Below are positions 1 to 7,946 of a stretch of DNA of 64,000 nt, piece after piece (position 1 is the stretch's first letter; every line of letters starts with the position of its first letter). Both the position numbers and the translations under genes were made by a program. The stretch is from contig NZ_CP021434.1 of NCBI RefSeq assembly GCF_002162355.1, positions 4,518,001 to 4,582,000 on the forward strand, written 5' to 3'. This DNA comes from Tumebacillus avium. GTDB taxonomy: Bacteria; Bacillota; Bacilli; Tumebacillales; Tumebacillaceae. The notes beneath the pieces are model-generated. The model was not told where the DNA came from. It worked only from the letters and a program-made list of their open reading frames with translations, and did not search any database.

Positions 1-104
1 CCTTCCTTCACAATGACAGCTCCTACCAGGGGATTCGGATTGGTCTTGCCTTTTGCCATCGCAGCCAGCCCAAGCGCCGTTTGCATATAGTGCTTGTCAT
101 TCAC
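1..104 (-). CDS. ribD: RibD, riboflavin biosynthesis deaminase/reductase (N-terminal fragment)
   Basis: Only the first 34 codons are inside the window; the gene continues past the left edge. The peptide starts VNDKHYMQTALGLAA and contains TNPNPLVGAVIV, the conserved start of the RibD deaminase domain. RibD deaminates and then reduces the pyrimidine intermediate of riboflavin synthesis. The GTG start at 104 is preceded by AGGAGG nine bases upstream; a nearby ATG at 100 is in the wrong frame. An FMN riboswitch and terminator lie directly upstream, which supports the identification and makes this the likely first gene of a rib operon. Confidence 0.88.
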   Translation of the reverse strand, partial: MNDKHYMQTALGLAAMAKGKTNPNPLVGAVIVKE

Positions 105-131
105 ACGAATCCACCTCCTGTTCACTGCGCA

Positions 132-168
132 GAAAAAAAGCCCTGAAGTCAACAATCGACTTCAGGGC
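132..168 (-). terminator. Intrinsic terminator of the FMN riboswitch
   Basis: An 11-bp perfect stem (140-150 with 158-168) is followed on the minus strand by seven T residues at 139-133. It lies between the FMN aptamer and ribD, so it is probably the expression platform that stops transcription when FMN is bound. Confidence 0.85.
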
Positions 169-263
169 ATGTTTCGCGCGCATACAGACGACAGGCATTT
201 TGTACGCATCAAAAGAAAGCACCCTCAAAAAGGGGCAGCGTACCCTGCCATCCGCTCACTCAT

Positions 264-418
264 TCCTTCTCCCATCCGGACTATACCGTCGGTACTGGAT
301 TCGCACCAGTTCCTGCCTGTGAAGGCTCGCGGACTTAGCCTGCCTATGCCGAAGCAAAAGAGTCATCACCGCCGATTAGGAATTGACGGCCAGTTGCCGT
401 CTCACCTTACCCTGAAGG
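264..418 (-). promoter_or_regulatory. FMN riboswitch (RFN element)
   Basis: Read on the minus strand, the region holds the conserved RFN blocks: CAGGGTAAGGTGAGA at the 5' side, AATCGGCGGTGATG, GTGCGAATCCAGTACCGAC and the 3' end AGTCCGGATGGGAGAAGGA. These are the landmarks of the FMN aptamer upstream of riboflavin genes. It sits between a sigma-A-like promoter at 428-456 and the terminator at 132-168, ahead of ribD, which fits FMN-dependent transcription attenuation. Confidence 0.93.
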
Positions 419-427
419 AACTATATC

Positions 428-456
428 ATTGTAAGACCCAGTATAGCTTTCCTCAA
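428..456 (-). promoter_or_regulatory. Sigma-A-type promoter of the rib operon
   Basis: On the minus strand TTGAGG (456-451) and TACAAT (433-428) are 17 bases apart, and the FMN aptamer begins about ten bases downstream. The site lies in the short gap after the ktrB-like gene ending at 485, so the rib transcript has its own start. Confidence 0.65.
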
Positions 457-484
457 TGCCTAAGTAAAGTGAAAACTGGAACAA

Positions 485-1855
485 TCATCCGACGTACAGA
501 TTTCCTTCCGGATACCGCACGTCTCCTTTGTTCCGAGTCGCTCTGGCAGCCAGCGCCAAGGCGATCGTCAGCGGGCCAAGACGGCCGATGAACATCATGA
601 TCATGATCACGAGCTGCCCCGCGTCTGACAGCACCGGCGTCAAATTCGTGGAGAGCCCAACCGTCGCAAACGCAGATGTTGATTCAAAGAGCAGGCGCAA
701 GAATTCTTTCCCATCGGTCAGCACCAGCAGCATGGTGGCCAGAATGATCGTCATCGCCGAGATCACGGCGATCGTCAGCGACTTGTAGATGACCCTGGCC
801 GAGACGGAGCGCCGGTAGACGACGGTGTGCTCCTTGTTTGTGATCACCGTCCAGACGAACAGGATGATGACCAGGGTCGTCACCGTCTTGATACCGCCCC
901 CTGTCGAACCGGGAGAAGCTCCGACAAACATCAGCAGCACCGTCCAGAACTGCCCGCCTTCCGACATCGTCTCGTAGTTGACCGATGCATAGCCGGCTGT
1001 GCGCGCAGTCGTGGAAGCGAACGCCGAGGCCAGCCATTTGTCCCCATCCGACAAGTTGGCCATCGTGCCGGGGTTGTTGTGCTCCAGTTCATAATACCCA
1101 AGCGTGCCGAGCACCAGCAAAGCAAACGACATGATCAACACCAGTTTGGTATGTACCGACAAGCGGTGTTTGCGCGACGCCGTTTTGCGCCCCAGATCGA
1201 CCATGACCGTAAAGCCCAGGCCGCCGAGGACGATCAGCCCCATCAGCGACAGGTTGACGAGCGGATCGCCCACATAATCGGCGACGCTCTTATAATCGCC
1301 AAACAGGTCAAACCCGGCGTTGCAAAACGCGGAGATCGCATGAAAGATCCCGTAGTACAACGCCCGTCCAAACGTAAAATCCTGTGCAAAGCGAATCGTC
1401 AGCAACATAGCAAAAAACAGTTCGATCCCCAGCGTAAACAAGACGACATTGCGTGTCAGCCGGATCAGTCCTTCCAGCGACGTGACGTTCAGCGACTCCT
1501 GGATCAACAACCGTTCCTTCAGCCCGATCCGCTTGCCGGTAAACATCAGCACAAACGTCGCCACCGTCATGAACCCCAGCGCCCCGACTTGAATCAGCGT
1601 GATGATCACGACTTCTCCAAACGTTGAAAAATAGGTAGCCGTATCGACGACGACCAGCCCGGTCACGCACACCGCCGAAGTCGCGGTGAACAGCGCGTCA
1701 TGAAAAGGCAGCCCCTGGCCGTTTTCCGAAGCGATCGGCAGGGACAGCAAGATCGAGCCCAGCAAGATCAGCGTGGCAAAACCGATCACCAAAATGCGGG
1801 CCGGCGTCCAAAATTTTTGCCAGCGCTTTAACTTCCACTTCTTATTGTTTTTCAT
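485..1855 (-). CDS. ktrB: KtrB/TrkH-family potassium transporter (copy 2)
   Basis: This 456-residue membrane protein is the ion-conducting subunit of a Ktr-type potassium uptake system. Four pore-loop motifs with their filter glycines are visible: AVCVTGLVV near residue 62, FCNAGFD near 177, ARTAGYAS near 284 and AFATVGLST near 396, plus GASPGSTGGGIKT. It follows the similar gene at 1896-3266 with a 40-base gap, so the two are probably one transcript. Length is normal for KtrB. No ktrA gene for the cytosolic regulatory ring is in this window. Confidence 0.88.
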   Translation of the reverse strand: MKNNKKWKLKRWQKFWTPARILVIGFATLILLGSILLSLPIASENGQGLPFHDALFTATSAVCVTGLVVVDTATYFSTFGEVVIITLIQVGALGFMTVATFVLMFTGKRIGLKERLLIQESLNVTSLEGLIRLTRNVVLFTLGIELFFAMLLTIRFAQDFTFGRALYYGIFHAISAFCNAGFDLFGDYKSVADYVGDPLVNLSLMGLIVLGGLGFTVMVDLGRKTASRKHRLSVHTKLVLIMSFALLVLGTLGYYELEHNNPGTMANLSDGDKWLASAFASTTARTAGYASVNYETMSEGGQFWTVLLMFVGASPGSTGGGIKTVTTLVIILFVWTVITNKEHTVVYRRSVSARVIYKSLTIAVISAMTIILATMLLVLTDGKEFLRLLFESTSAFATVGLSTNLTPVLSDAGQLVIMIMMFIGRLGPLTIALALAARATRNKGDVRYPEGNLYVG

Positions 1856-1895
1856 CGCAACCCCTCATCCCTTTGGGACTGTGCTTCCTCGAACG

Positions 1896-3266
1896 CTACC
1901 CTACATATACATTGCCTTCCGGATAGCGCAGGTTGGCCGGTTTCCCTTGGTGGCGGGCGGCCAGCGCCAACGCCATCGTCAGCGGGCCAAGACGCCCGAT
2001 GTACATGACAATCAGCACGACGATCTTGCCCGGCTGCGACAGCTCCGGCGTCAGGTTCATCGAGAGGCCGACGGTCGACACCGCAGACACCGCTTCAAAC
2101 AGCACATGCATGAAGTCCTGATCTTCGGTGAGCGACAGGATCATCGTCGTCAGCACGACCAGCACCGAAGACATCACAGCGATCGTCAGCGACTTATAGA
2201 TCACGCGCGGCGCAATCGTCCGGTTGAAGACGACCGTCTGCTCCTTGTTCGTCACCACCGTCCAGACGAACAGCAGGATGACCAGCGCCGTCGTCGTTCG
2301 AATGCCGCCGCCCGCCGAGCCCGGCGATGCGCCGATGAACATCAGCATGATCGTCCAGAACTGCCCGGTTTGCGACATTTCCTCATAGTTCAGCGTAGCA
2401 AAGCCGGACGAGCGGGCTGTCACCGACGCGAAAGAGGCGGCAAGCAGCTTTTCCCCTTCCGACTTGTGGGCGAGCGTGCTGTGATTGTCATGCTCGAGCC
2501 CATAATACCCGAGCGTGCCCAGCACTAACAGCACAGCGGTCGCGATCAGCACCAGCTTGGAGTGCAGCATCAGCCGTTCGCGGCGGTTGACCAGTTTGCG
2601 CCAGAGGTCGGCCATCACAGCGAGTCCTAAGCCGCCCACTGTGACCAGCGTCATCACCGACACGTTGATCAGCGGATCACCCGCATAGTCGGCGAGGCTC
2701 TTGTAATCCCCAAACAAGTCAAAACCTGCATTACAGAAAGCGGCGACCGAGTGGAATACTCCATAGTAGAACGCTTTCCCAAGCGGCATATGCGTCGCAA
2801 AGCGCGAGGCAAGGATCACCGCAAACACAAACTCGATGAACAAGGTCATCAGCACCACGTTGCGGGACAGGCGGATCAGCCCTTCCAGCGTGGTGACATT
2901 GAGCGACTGCTGCAAGAGCAGCCGTTCCTTCAACCCGATCTTTTTGCCGGTCCAGATCGTCACAAACGTGGCGACGGTCATAAAGCCTAAGCCGCCGATC
3001 TGCACCAGCGTGAGAATGACCAGCTCGCCAAATAAAGAAAAATAACTTCCCGTATCAACAACGACGAGCCCTGTCACACAGATGGCCGACGTCGCCATAA
3101 ACAAAGCATCAACAAAAGGCAGCCCTGCCCCGCTCTCGGTTGCGGCCGGCATCATCAGCAGCAGAGCTCCTGCAACCGCGAACACCGCAAAGCCGATCAC
3201 CAGGATGCGCGCCGGCGTCAACGCTTTCTGCCAGCCTTTCAGCTGCCAAGCATGTTTTTTCGGCAT
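1896..3266 (-). CDS. ktrB: KtrB/TrkH-family potassium transporter (copy 1)
   Basis: Also 456 residues and closely similar to the downstream copy over its whole length, so a tandem duplication is likely. Pore-loop signatures are AICVTGLVV, FCNAGFD, ARSSGFAT and AVSTVGLSM, with GASPGSAGGGIRT. The N-terminus is basic (PKKHAWQLKGWQKAL) before the first membrane segment, as expected for a cytoplasmic start. It is the upstream gene of the pair; dacF lies divergently about 130 bases away. The partner KtrA is not visible. Confidence 0.88.
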   Translation of the reverse strand: MPKKHAWQLKGWQKALTPARILVIGFAVFAVAGALLLMMPAATESGAGLPFVDALFMATSAICVTGLVVVDTGSYFSLFGELVILTLVQIGGLGFMTVATFVTIWTGKKIGLKERLLLQQSLNVTTLEGLIRLSRNVVLMTLFIEFVFAVILASRFATHMPLGKAFYYGVFHSVAAFCNAGFDLFGDYKSLADYAGDPLINVSVMTLVTVGGLGLAVMADLWRKLVNRRERLMLHSKLVLIATAVLLVLGTLGYYGLEHDNHSTLAHKSEGEKLLAASFASVTARSSGFATLNYEEMSQTGQFWTIMLMFIGASPGSAGGGIRTTTALVILLFVWTVVTNKEQTVVFNRTIAPRVIYKSLTIAVMSSVLVVLTTMILSLTEDQDFMHVLFEAVSAVSTVGLSMNLTPELSQPGKIVVLIVMYIGRLGPLTMALALAARHQGKPANLRYPEGNVYVG

Positions 3267-3399
3267 GAAATCCCCTCAATATTTTCGCAATAGATTTGAA
3301 TATAACGGAACGAACGCGCTTCTGCAAGCAATGATTTGTAAATTACTAACTTTGCAAACTTGGGCGTATGTATACTACAATGGTGGGTGGGTGAAAATT

Positions 3400-4614
3400 A
3401 TGCGAAAACTTAGGCGAATGCTGACGACTTGCTGCATCTTGATTTGCCTCCTGACGTTCACTAGTATTTCCCATGTTCAGGCTGCTCATGATGAAAAAAA
3501 GCCGACCGGACTGACAGCCAAAGGCGCGGTGCTGTACGACCGGCAATCCGGCCAGTTTTTGTTCGAACAGCATCCTGACGAACAGCTCTACCCCGCTTCG
3601 ATCACGAAAGTGCTCACCGCGATTCTCGCGCTGGAAAAAGGCGATTGGAACGCCAAGGTGAAAACATCGAAGCTGGCCCGGGAACAGGAAGGCAACCGCA
3701 TCTACCTGGAGTATGATGAAGAGCAGACGCTCGGCAATCTGCTCTACGGCCTGATGCTGAATTCCGGCAACGACGCTGCTGTGGCGATCGCCGAACATAT
3801 CGGCGGTTCTGTGGAGCAATTTGCTGTGATGATGAATGAAAAGGCGAAAGAAATCGGGGCGACACACACTCATTTCGTGACGCCCAGCGGTTTGCACGAT
3901 GACGATCACTACACCACCGCACGCGATATGGCACTCATCTCTTCTTACGCAATGAACAACGAAACGTTTCGCAAAATCGTCGCAACCGAGACCCTGCCCT
4001 GGAAAGGTCAAGTCTGGGAGAGCGTTCTGGTCAACTTAAACCAAATGCTCTTCGAGTACGAAGGCGCCACCGGGATCAAGACCGGCTTCACCGACCAGGC
4101 CCAGCAGACGATCACCGTCTCCGCCAAGCGCGGCGACCGTGAACTGATCGCCGTCGTGATGGGAGTGGAGAACCGCCCCAAGATTCGCGAAGAGGCGACG
4201 CTTTTGCTCGATTATGGCTTTGACCAGTTTGTCACAAAAAAGGTGGCCGGGAAAGGCGACACGCTGCAGGCGTTCGATATGAACGGCACGCCTGTACACG
4301 CCGTGCTGGCCGCCGACATCTACCGCACCGTCCCGCAAGAAAGCAGCACCAAGTTTCAAGCGGTTGCGCACATCAACGTGCCCCAAGCTCCGTTTGCAAA
4401 AGGCGACCGGGTCGGCACTGTCGACTATTTTCAAGACGGCGAGAGGATCATCACGGCCGACCTGTTGTCTGACAGCGATGTGGCAGCTTTGCCGTCTACA
4501 GAAGCGGCGCTCGTCACGGAAGACAAGTTCCTGCTGCTGAGCGCCTTGATCGCCGTACTGCTGGTTGTCCCGAAACGACTCGGCAAACTCAAAAAAACAT
4601 CCCGTACGCTCTAA
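3400..4614 (+). CDS. dacF: D-alanyl-D-alanine carboxypeptidase, DacF-like (penicillin-binding protein)
   Basis: A serine carboxypeptidase that trims the terminal D-Ala from peptidoglycan stem peptides. It shows a signal peptide (residues 1-28), the catalytic S-x-x-K in PASITK, the SGN motif in LNSGNDAAVA and KTG in TGIKTGFT, followed by the PBP5-like C-terminal domain and a final hydrophobic anchor near residues 375-395. The ATG at 3400 gives a normal signal peptide; an in-frame GTG at 3391 is an alternative, and ribosome-binding signals are weak (GGGTGGG). In B. subtilis dacF lies beside spoIIA; here it is about 10 kb from it. Confidence 0.87.
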   Translation: MRKLRRMLTTCCILICLLTFTSISHVQAAHDEKKPTGLTAKGAVLYDRQSGQFLFEQHPDEQLYPASITKVLTAILALEKGDWNAKVKTSKLAREQEGNRIYLEYDEEQTLGNLLYGLMLNSGNDAAVAIAEHIGGSVEQFAVMMNEKAKEIGATHTHFVTPSGLHDDDHYTTARDMALISSYAMNNETFRKIVATETLPWKGQVWESVLVNLNQMLFEYEGATGIKTGFTDQAQQTITVSAKRGDRELIAVVMGVENRPKIREEATLLLDYGFDQFVTKKVAGKGDTLQAFDMNGTPVHAVLAADIYRTVPQESSTKFQAVAHINVPQAPFAKGDRVGTVDYFQDGERIITADLLSDSDVAALPSTEAALVTEDKFLLLSALIAVLLVVPKRLGKLKKTSRTL

Positions 4615-4615
4615 G

Positions 4616-4650
4616 CGCCTGATCGGTTCCCAACCGGTTGGGCGTTTTTT
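4616..4650 (+). terminator. Terminator of dacF
   Basis: A GC-rich stem (GCCTGATCGGTT paired with AACCGGTTGGGC) is followed by TTTTTT immediately after the dacF stop codon. Confidence 0.8.
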
Positions 4651-4700
4651 GCATCCGCATGATTTTCCACAATTTTCGACAAAATTCTACAGTTCTCACA

Positions 4701-4729
4701 TTGAGTTTTTCCGAATAATCATGTACAAT
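4701..4729 (+). promoter_or_regulatory. Sigma-A-type promoter of the phospholipase-D-like gene
   Basis: TTGAGT (4701-4706) and TACAAT (4724-4729) are separated by 17 bases, 69 bases before the start codon at 4798. Confidence 0.65.
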
Positions 4730-4797
4730 TATATCGAAACGTTCGGCTTTTCAGTTGTACTTATTTTATATCTCATTCTTGATAAGGATGGTGTACC

Positions 4798-7089
4798 ATG
4801 ACGCCACAATCCAAGAAATTTACGTCCGTTCTGCTCAGCGCGATGCTGTCTGCAGGCCTGATCGCGGGGATGCTCCCCGTTCTGCACACCAGCGCGGCAG
4901 CTGTAACCTACCCGCTGATCACTGAAGTGTACGCAGACACCAACGTCTCCTATGAACCGGAAGAGTTTATCGCCGTCACCAACCCGACCGCGTCTTCCCT
5001 CTCCATCGGCGGCTGGTACCTGCAAGTCGGCTCGAACAAACTGGTCTTTCCGGCCGGCACATCGCTTGCCGCCGGTCAAACGGTGTACGTGACCAAGACG
5101 GCCACCACGTTTAACAGCGAAATGTTGTTCCAAGCGAACTTTGAATATGGCAGCAACTCCGACAACGCCGTGCCGCAGATGACGCTCACCGGCTCCGTGC
5201 CGAGCCTGGCAAACGCCGGCAGCGCTGTCTACCTCTACAACGCGAGCGGCGTAAACATCGACGCGATTGCGTATGGCACCGGGTCAGCAACCACCGGCTG
5301 GACCGGCGCATCTGTACCGAACGTATCGGCAGGCACGCTGTTGGTGCGGGAGAAAGACGAAGTATCCGGCCAATACCCGGACAGCAACGCAGCTTCCGAC
5401 TGGGAACACCTGCGCGTCTACCAGGCCGGCCAATCGCGCTTTGGCGCACCGACCTACTCCTACGCCGGCACGATCCAGCCGTATTCGTCGCCCGACAACA
5501 GTTTTGCGACGCTTGCGAACCTGATCAACTCGGCGACGACAAGCATCGACCTGAACGTGTATGAATTCCAATCCCTGCAACTGCTTGACGTGATCAAAAA
5601 CGCACTGGCGCGCGGCGTGAATGTCCGCGTCTTCCTCGAAGGGCAGCCGGTCGGCGGATTGGTCGACGACAGCAAATACGTCTCCCAGCAGATCGTAAAC
5701 GCAGGCGGCCAAGTGCGCTACATCATCTCCGACACGTCCAACGGCATCTACAAGCGCTACCGCTTCGACCACGCCAAATACGCGATCGTCGACGGCAAAA
5801 GCGTCTTCACCCAGTCGGAGAACTGGAAATCGACCGGCGTGCCGTACAACCAAAACTACGGCAACCGCGGCTGGGGCATCATCGTCAACGACACGCAGAC
5901 CGCCCAGTTCTTCAGCGGCATCTTCAACAGCGACTGGAACACCCTGTCTAAAGACTCCTTCCCGTACACGGCGAACAACACCAAATACGGCGCTCCGGCC
6001 GGCGGTTTCAAGCCGGACACCAGCACGCCGCCGACGGGCAGCTATGCGGGCGGCTTCAAGAGCAAAGCGGTCAACGGCGAGTTCCGCGTGACGCCGATCT
6101 TCGCGCCGGACAGCACCTACCTGCAGCAAAACTCGATCATCGGCCTGGCGCGTCAGGCGCAGGACACCTTGCTCGTGGAGCAGCTCTACATCCACAAGCA
6201 CTGGGGTACGACCTCCTCCGGCAGCGTGGAGACCACGCCTGACATCTACTTGGAAGAAGTGATCGATGCCGGACGCCGCGGCGTCAAAGTCCGCGTGCTG
6301 CTCGACTCGGCGTTCCTCGATGCGAGCGACCCGCGCGACAACCAGTACACCGTGCAATACATCAACGGGATCGCAGCGGCTGAAGGCCTCGACATGCAGG
6401 CGAAGCTGATCGACCTCCCGGCGGTTGGCATCGAAAAAATCCACAACAAAGGCATGATCGCCGACAGCAACAAATCGCTGATCTCCTCGATCAACTGGTC
6501 GGATAACTCGCCGTCCAACAACCGCGAAGCGGGCGTGATCGTCGAAAACACCGAAGTTGCAGCGTACTACGAGTCCCTGTTCTGGCACGACTGGACGGGC
6601 GGCGCGCAGTCCTGGAACCCGGAGACGGCAAAAGGCACCGCGAACATCCAGATCAACGAAGTTATGTACCAGACGGGCGGCTTTGACGCGACTCGCGAAT
6701 ATGTGGAGCTGTACAACCCGAACAATGCATCGTATGACCTGACCGGCTATAAGCTGTCCAACAAATCGGGCAACTACACCTTGCCGTCCGGCACGGTGAT
6801 CCCGGCGCACTCCTACCTGATGGTCGGCAAAGACAGCACCGGCTTCTCCGCCTACAAAGGCTTTGGCCTCGACGTGTCCGGCATGAGCCTGACCTTGACC
6901 AACACCGGCGACAACCTGCTCTTGAAAAACAGCGCAGGCACCACCGTCGACAATGTGGCTTGGAACAATTACGTGACCAACTGGTCCCTGTACACCAATG
7001 ACGGCCAGGTGCTGTCCCGCAAGTCCCCGACGCTTGATACCAACGCGTCGAGCGACTGGATGGTCACCCTGCCGAACCCGAAAAAATAA
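4798..7089 (+). CDS. Secreted phospholipase D-like protein with two lamin-tail domains
   Basis: A 763-residue exported protein. A signal peptide (about residues 1-35, ending near SAAAV) is followed by a lamin-tail-like beta domain (about 40-150), two phospholipase-D halves, and a second lamin-tail domain (about 620-760, INEVMYQTGGF to the end). The two catalytic HxK motifs are seen as FDHAKYAIVDG (near residue 324) and KIHNKGMIADS (near 547), each followed by a conserved asparagine/serine stretch. Such proteins cleave phosphodiester bonds in lipids or nucleic acids; the substrate is unknown. It is a single-gene transcript with its own promoter and terminator. An AAGGA ribosome-binding site precedes the ATG. 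Confidence 0.85.
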   Translation: MTPQSKKFTSVLLSAMLSAGLIAGMLPVLHTSAAAVTYPLITEVYADTNVSYEPEEFIAVTNPTASSLSIGGWYLQVGSNKLVFPAGTSLAAGQTVYVTKTATTFNSEMLFQANFEYGSNSDNAVPQMTLTGSVPSLANAGSAVYLYNASGVNIDAIAYGTGSATTGWTGASVPNVSAGTLLVREKDEVSGQYPDSNAASDWEHLRVYQAGQSRFGAPTYSYAGTIQPYSSPDNSFATLANLINSATTSIDLNVYEFQSLQLLDVIKNALARGVNVRVFLEGQPVGGLVDDSKYVSQQIVNAGGQVRYIISDTSNGIYKRYRFDHAKYAIVDGKSVFTQSENWKSTGVPYNQNYGNRGWGIIVNDTQTAQFFSGIFNSDWNTLSKDSFPYTANNTKYGAPAGGFKPDTSTPPTGSYAGGFKSKAVNGEFRVTPIFAPDSTYLQQNSIIGLARQAQDTLLVEQLYIHKHWGTTSSGSVETTPDIYLEEVIDAGRRGVKVRVLLDSAFLDASDPRDNQYTVQYINGIAAAEGLDMQAKLIDLPAVGIEKIHNKGMIADSNKSLISSINWSDNSPSNNREAGVIVENTEVAAYYESLFWHDWTGGAQSWNPETAKGTANIQINEVMYQTGGFDATREYVELYNPNNASYDLTGYKLSNKSGNYTLPSGTVIPAHSYLMVGKDSTGFSAYKGFGLDVSGMSLTLTNTGDNLLLKNSAGTTVDNVAWNNYVTNWSLYTNDGQVLSRKSPTLDTNASSDWMVTLPNPKK

Positions 7090-7103
7090 CATGCACAACA
7101 CGC

Positions 7104-7137
7104 AAAAAGAGCATCCCGCTTGGGGATGCTCTTTTTT
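7104..7137. terminator. Bidirectional terminator between the PLD-like gene and the SleB-like gene
   Basis: The stem AGAGCATCCC/GGGGATGCTCT is flanked by AAAAA on the left and TTTTTT on the right, so it can end transcripts from both converging genes. Confidence 0.85.
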
Positions 7138-7139
7138 GC

Positions 7140-7613
7140 TTAGAGGAACTCGGGGCAATACCCGGGAGTCCCGGTATAGAAACAGTGATTCTTGAAGGCA
7201 AATTGAAACTGGGTTTTCGGCGAACGGGGCATCTGCGGCGTACAGGCGATCCGATAGCGTCGGCCCGGAGACGGGTTGAAAAACCACAGGGACCGTCTGG
7301 CCAACGCATCAACTCTGCCGTTGGCCAACTGGCGGGCGCGGTTGAGATCTGCCGAAGACGGACGCATCTTGTAGATCTCGCCGTTTTGCACCGGTTCAAA
7401 CGGCGAGCGCTGCGGACCAAATTTGCCATAGATCGCTTGCGGGATGGTGCGAAGATTATGGAAGTCAGGTCTGCAGTCTGCCACAACCCGATTGACCAAC
7501 ACGCTCCCGACCAACTCCTGCCCGCGGCGTCCTTCCCCGCGCGCTTCCGCCTGCATCAACTGCGCCAACAATCTGATATGTGCACTGTTCGCCTTCACTC
7601 TGCGCATCGGCAT
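7140..7613 (-). CDS. SleB/CwlJ-family cell wall hydrolase
   Basis: A 157-residue protein with the hydrolase_2 fold of spore cortex-lytic enzymes. LLAQLMQAEARGEGRRGQ contains the catalytic glutamate region, and VGSVLVNRV and the FFNPSP segment are also typical. No signal peptide or peptidoglycan-binding domain is present, so it is closer in layout to CwlJ than to SleB. The likely role is peptidoglycan cleavage during germination; this follows from the family. It converges on the PLD-like gene and shares its terminator. Confidence 0.85.
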   Translation of the reverse strand: MPMRRVKANSAHIRLLAQLMQAEARGEGRRGQELVGSVLVNRVVADCRPDFHNLRTIPQAIYGKFGPQRSPFEPVQNGEIYKMRPSSADLNRARQLANGRVDALARRSLWFFNPSPGRRYRIACTPQMPRSPKTQFQFAFKNHCFYTGTPGYCPEFL

Positions 7614-7729
7614 GTCTTCACCCTCTATCGTCTCAGATACGATCAGGATATTGACCTGCCCCGCAATCGGTTACCATTATTTCCGCGAAAATAAGATTTT
7701 CCTCCACCGCTCGACAACTTTTCCCCACA

Positions 7730-7772
7730 ACAAAAAGCCCGCCGGTGCTGCTTACGCAGCGGCCCGACGGGT
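7730..7772 (-). terminator. Terminator overlapping the end of the 42-residue peptide gene
   Basis: On the minus strand CCCGTCGGGCCGCTGC pairs imperfectly with GCAGCACCGGCGGGC and is followed by TTTTT. The loop contains the TAA stop codon of the small gene, so gene and terminator share sequence. Confidence 0.75.
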
Positions 7773-7880
7773 GAAGAAAGTCGCAATGAAGGGCCAAAGC
7801 GGCTGGACGAAACCGATCACGCTTTGGAAGATCCCAAAGAACTGGACAATACGCGGCAGAAAAGAGAACAGCAATGCCAT
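7752..7880 (-). CDS. Small hydrophobic peptide, 42 residues
   Basis: An ATG at 7880 is preceded by a strong AAAGGAGGGG site with good spacing and opens a 42-codon frame. The peptide is very hydrophobic (MALLFSFLPRIVQFFG at the start, two aromatic-rich segments) and ends in a positively charged tail TRRAAA. It could span or lie on the membrane. It follows lysA by 66 bases in the same direction and ends in a terminator, so it may be the last gene of the lysA transcript. I do not recognise a family. Size and composition recall small membrane toxins or stress peptides, but no antitoxin is seen. Confidence 0.6.
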   Translation of the reverse strand: MALLFSFLPRIVQFFGIFQSVIGFVQPLWPFIATFFTRRAAA

Positions 7881-7946
7881 GCAGAACCCCTCCTTTCATC
7901 TCTAGCTTATGCAGGAAAGGAGGGACTTGCCTTCCGCGCTTGACCC

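Noticed and set aside
5284..7287. Open frame of 667 codons on the minus strand across the PLD-like gene
   Set aside because: It is antisense to a gene with clear domains and signal peptide. Its translation is low-complexity R/V/A/D-rich, which is typical of GC-rich shadow frames.
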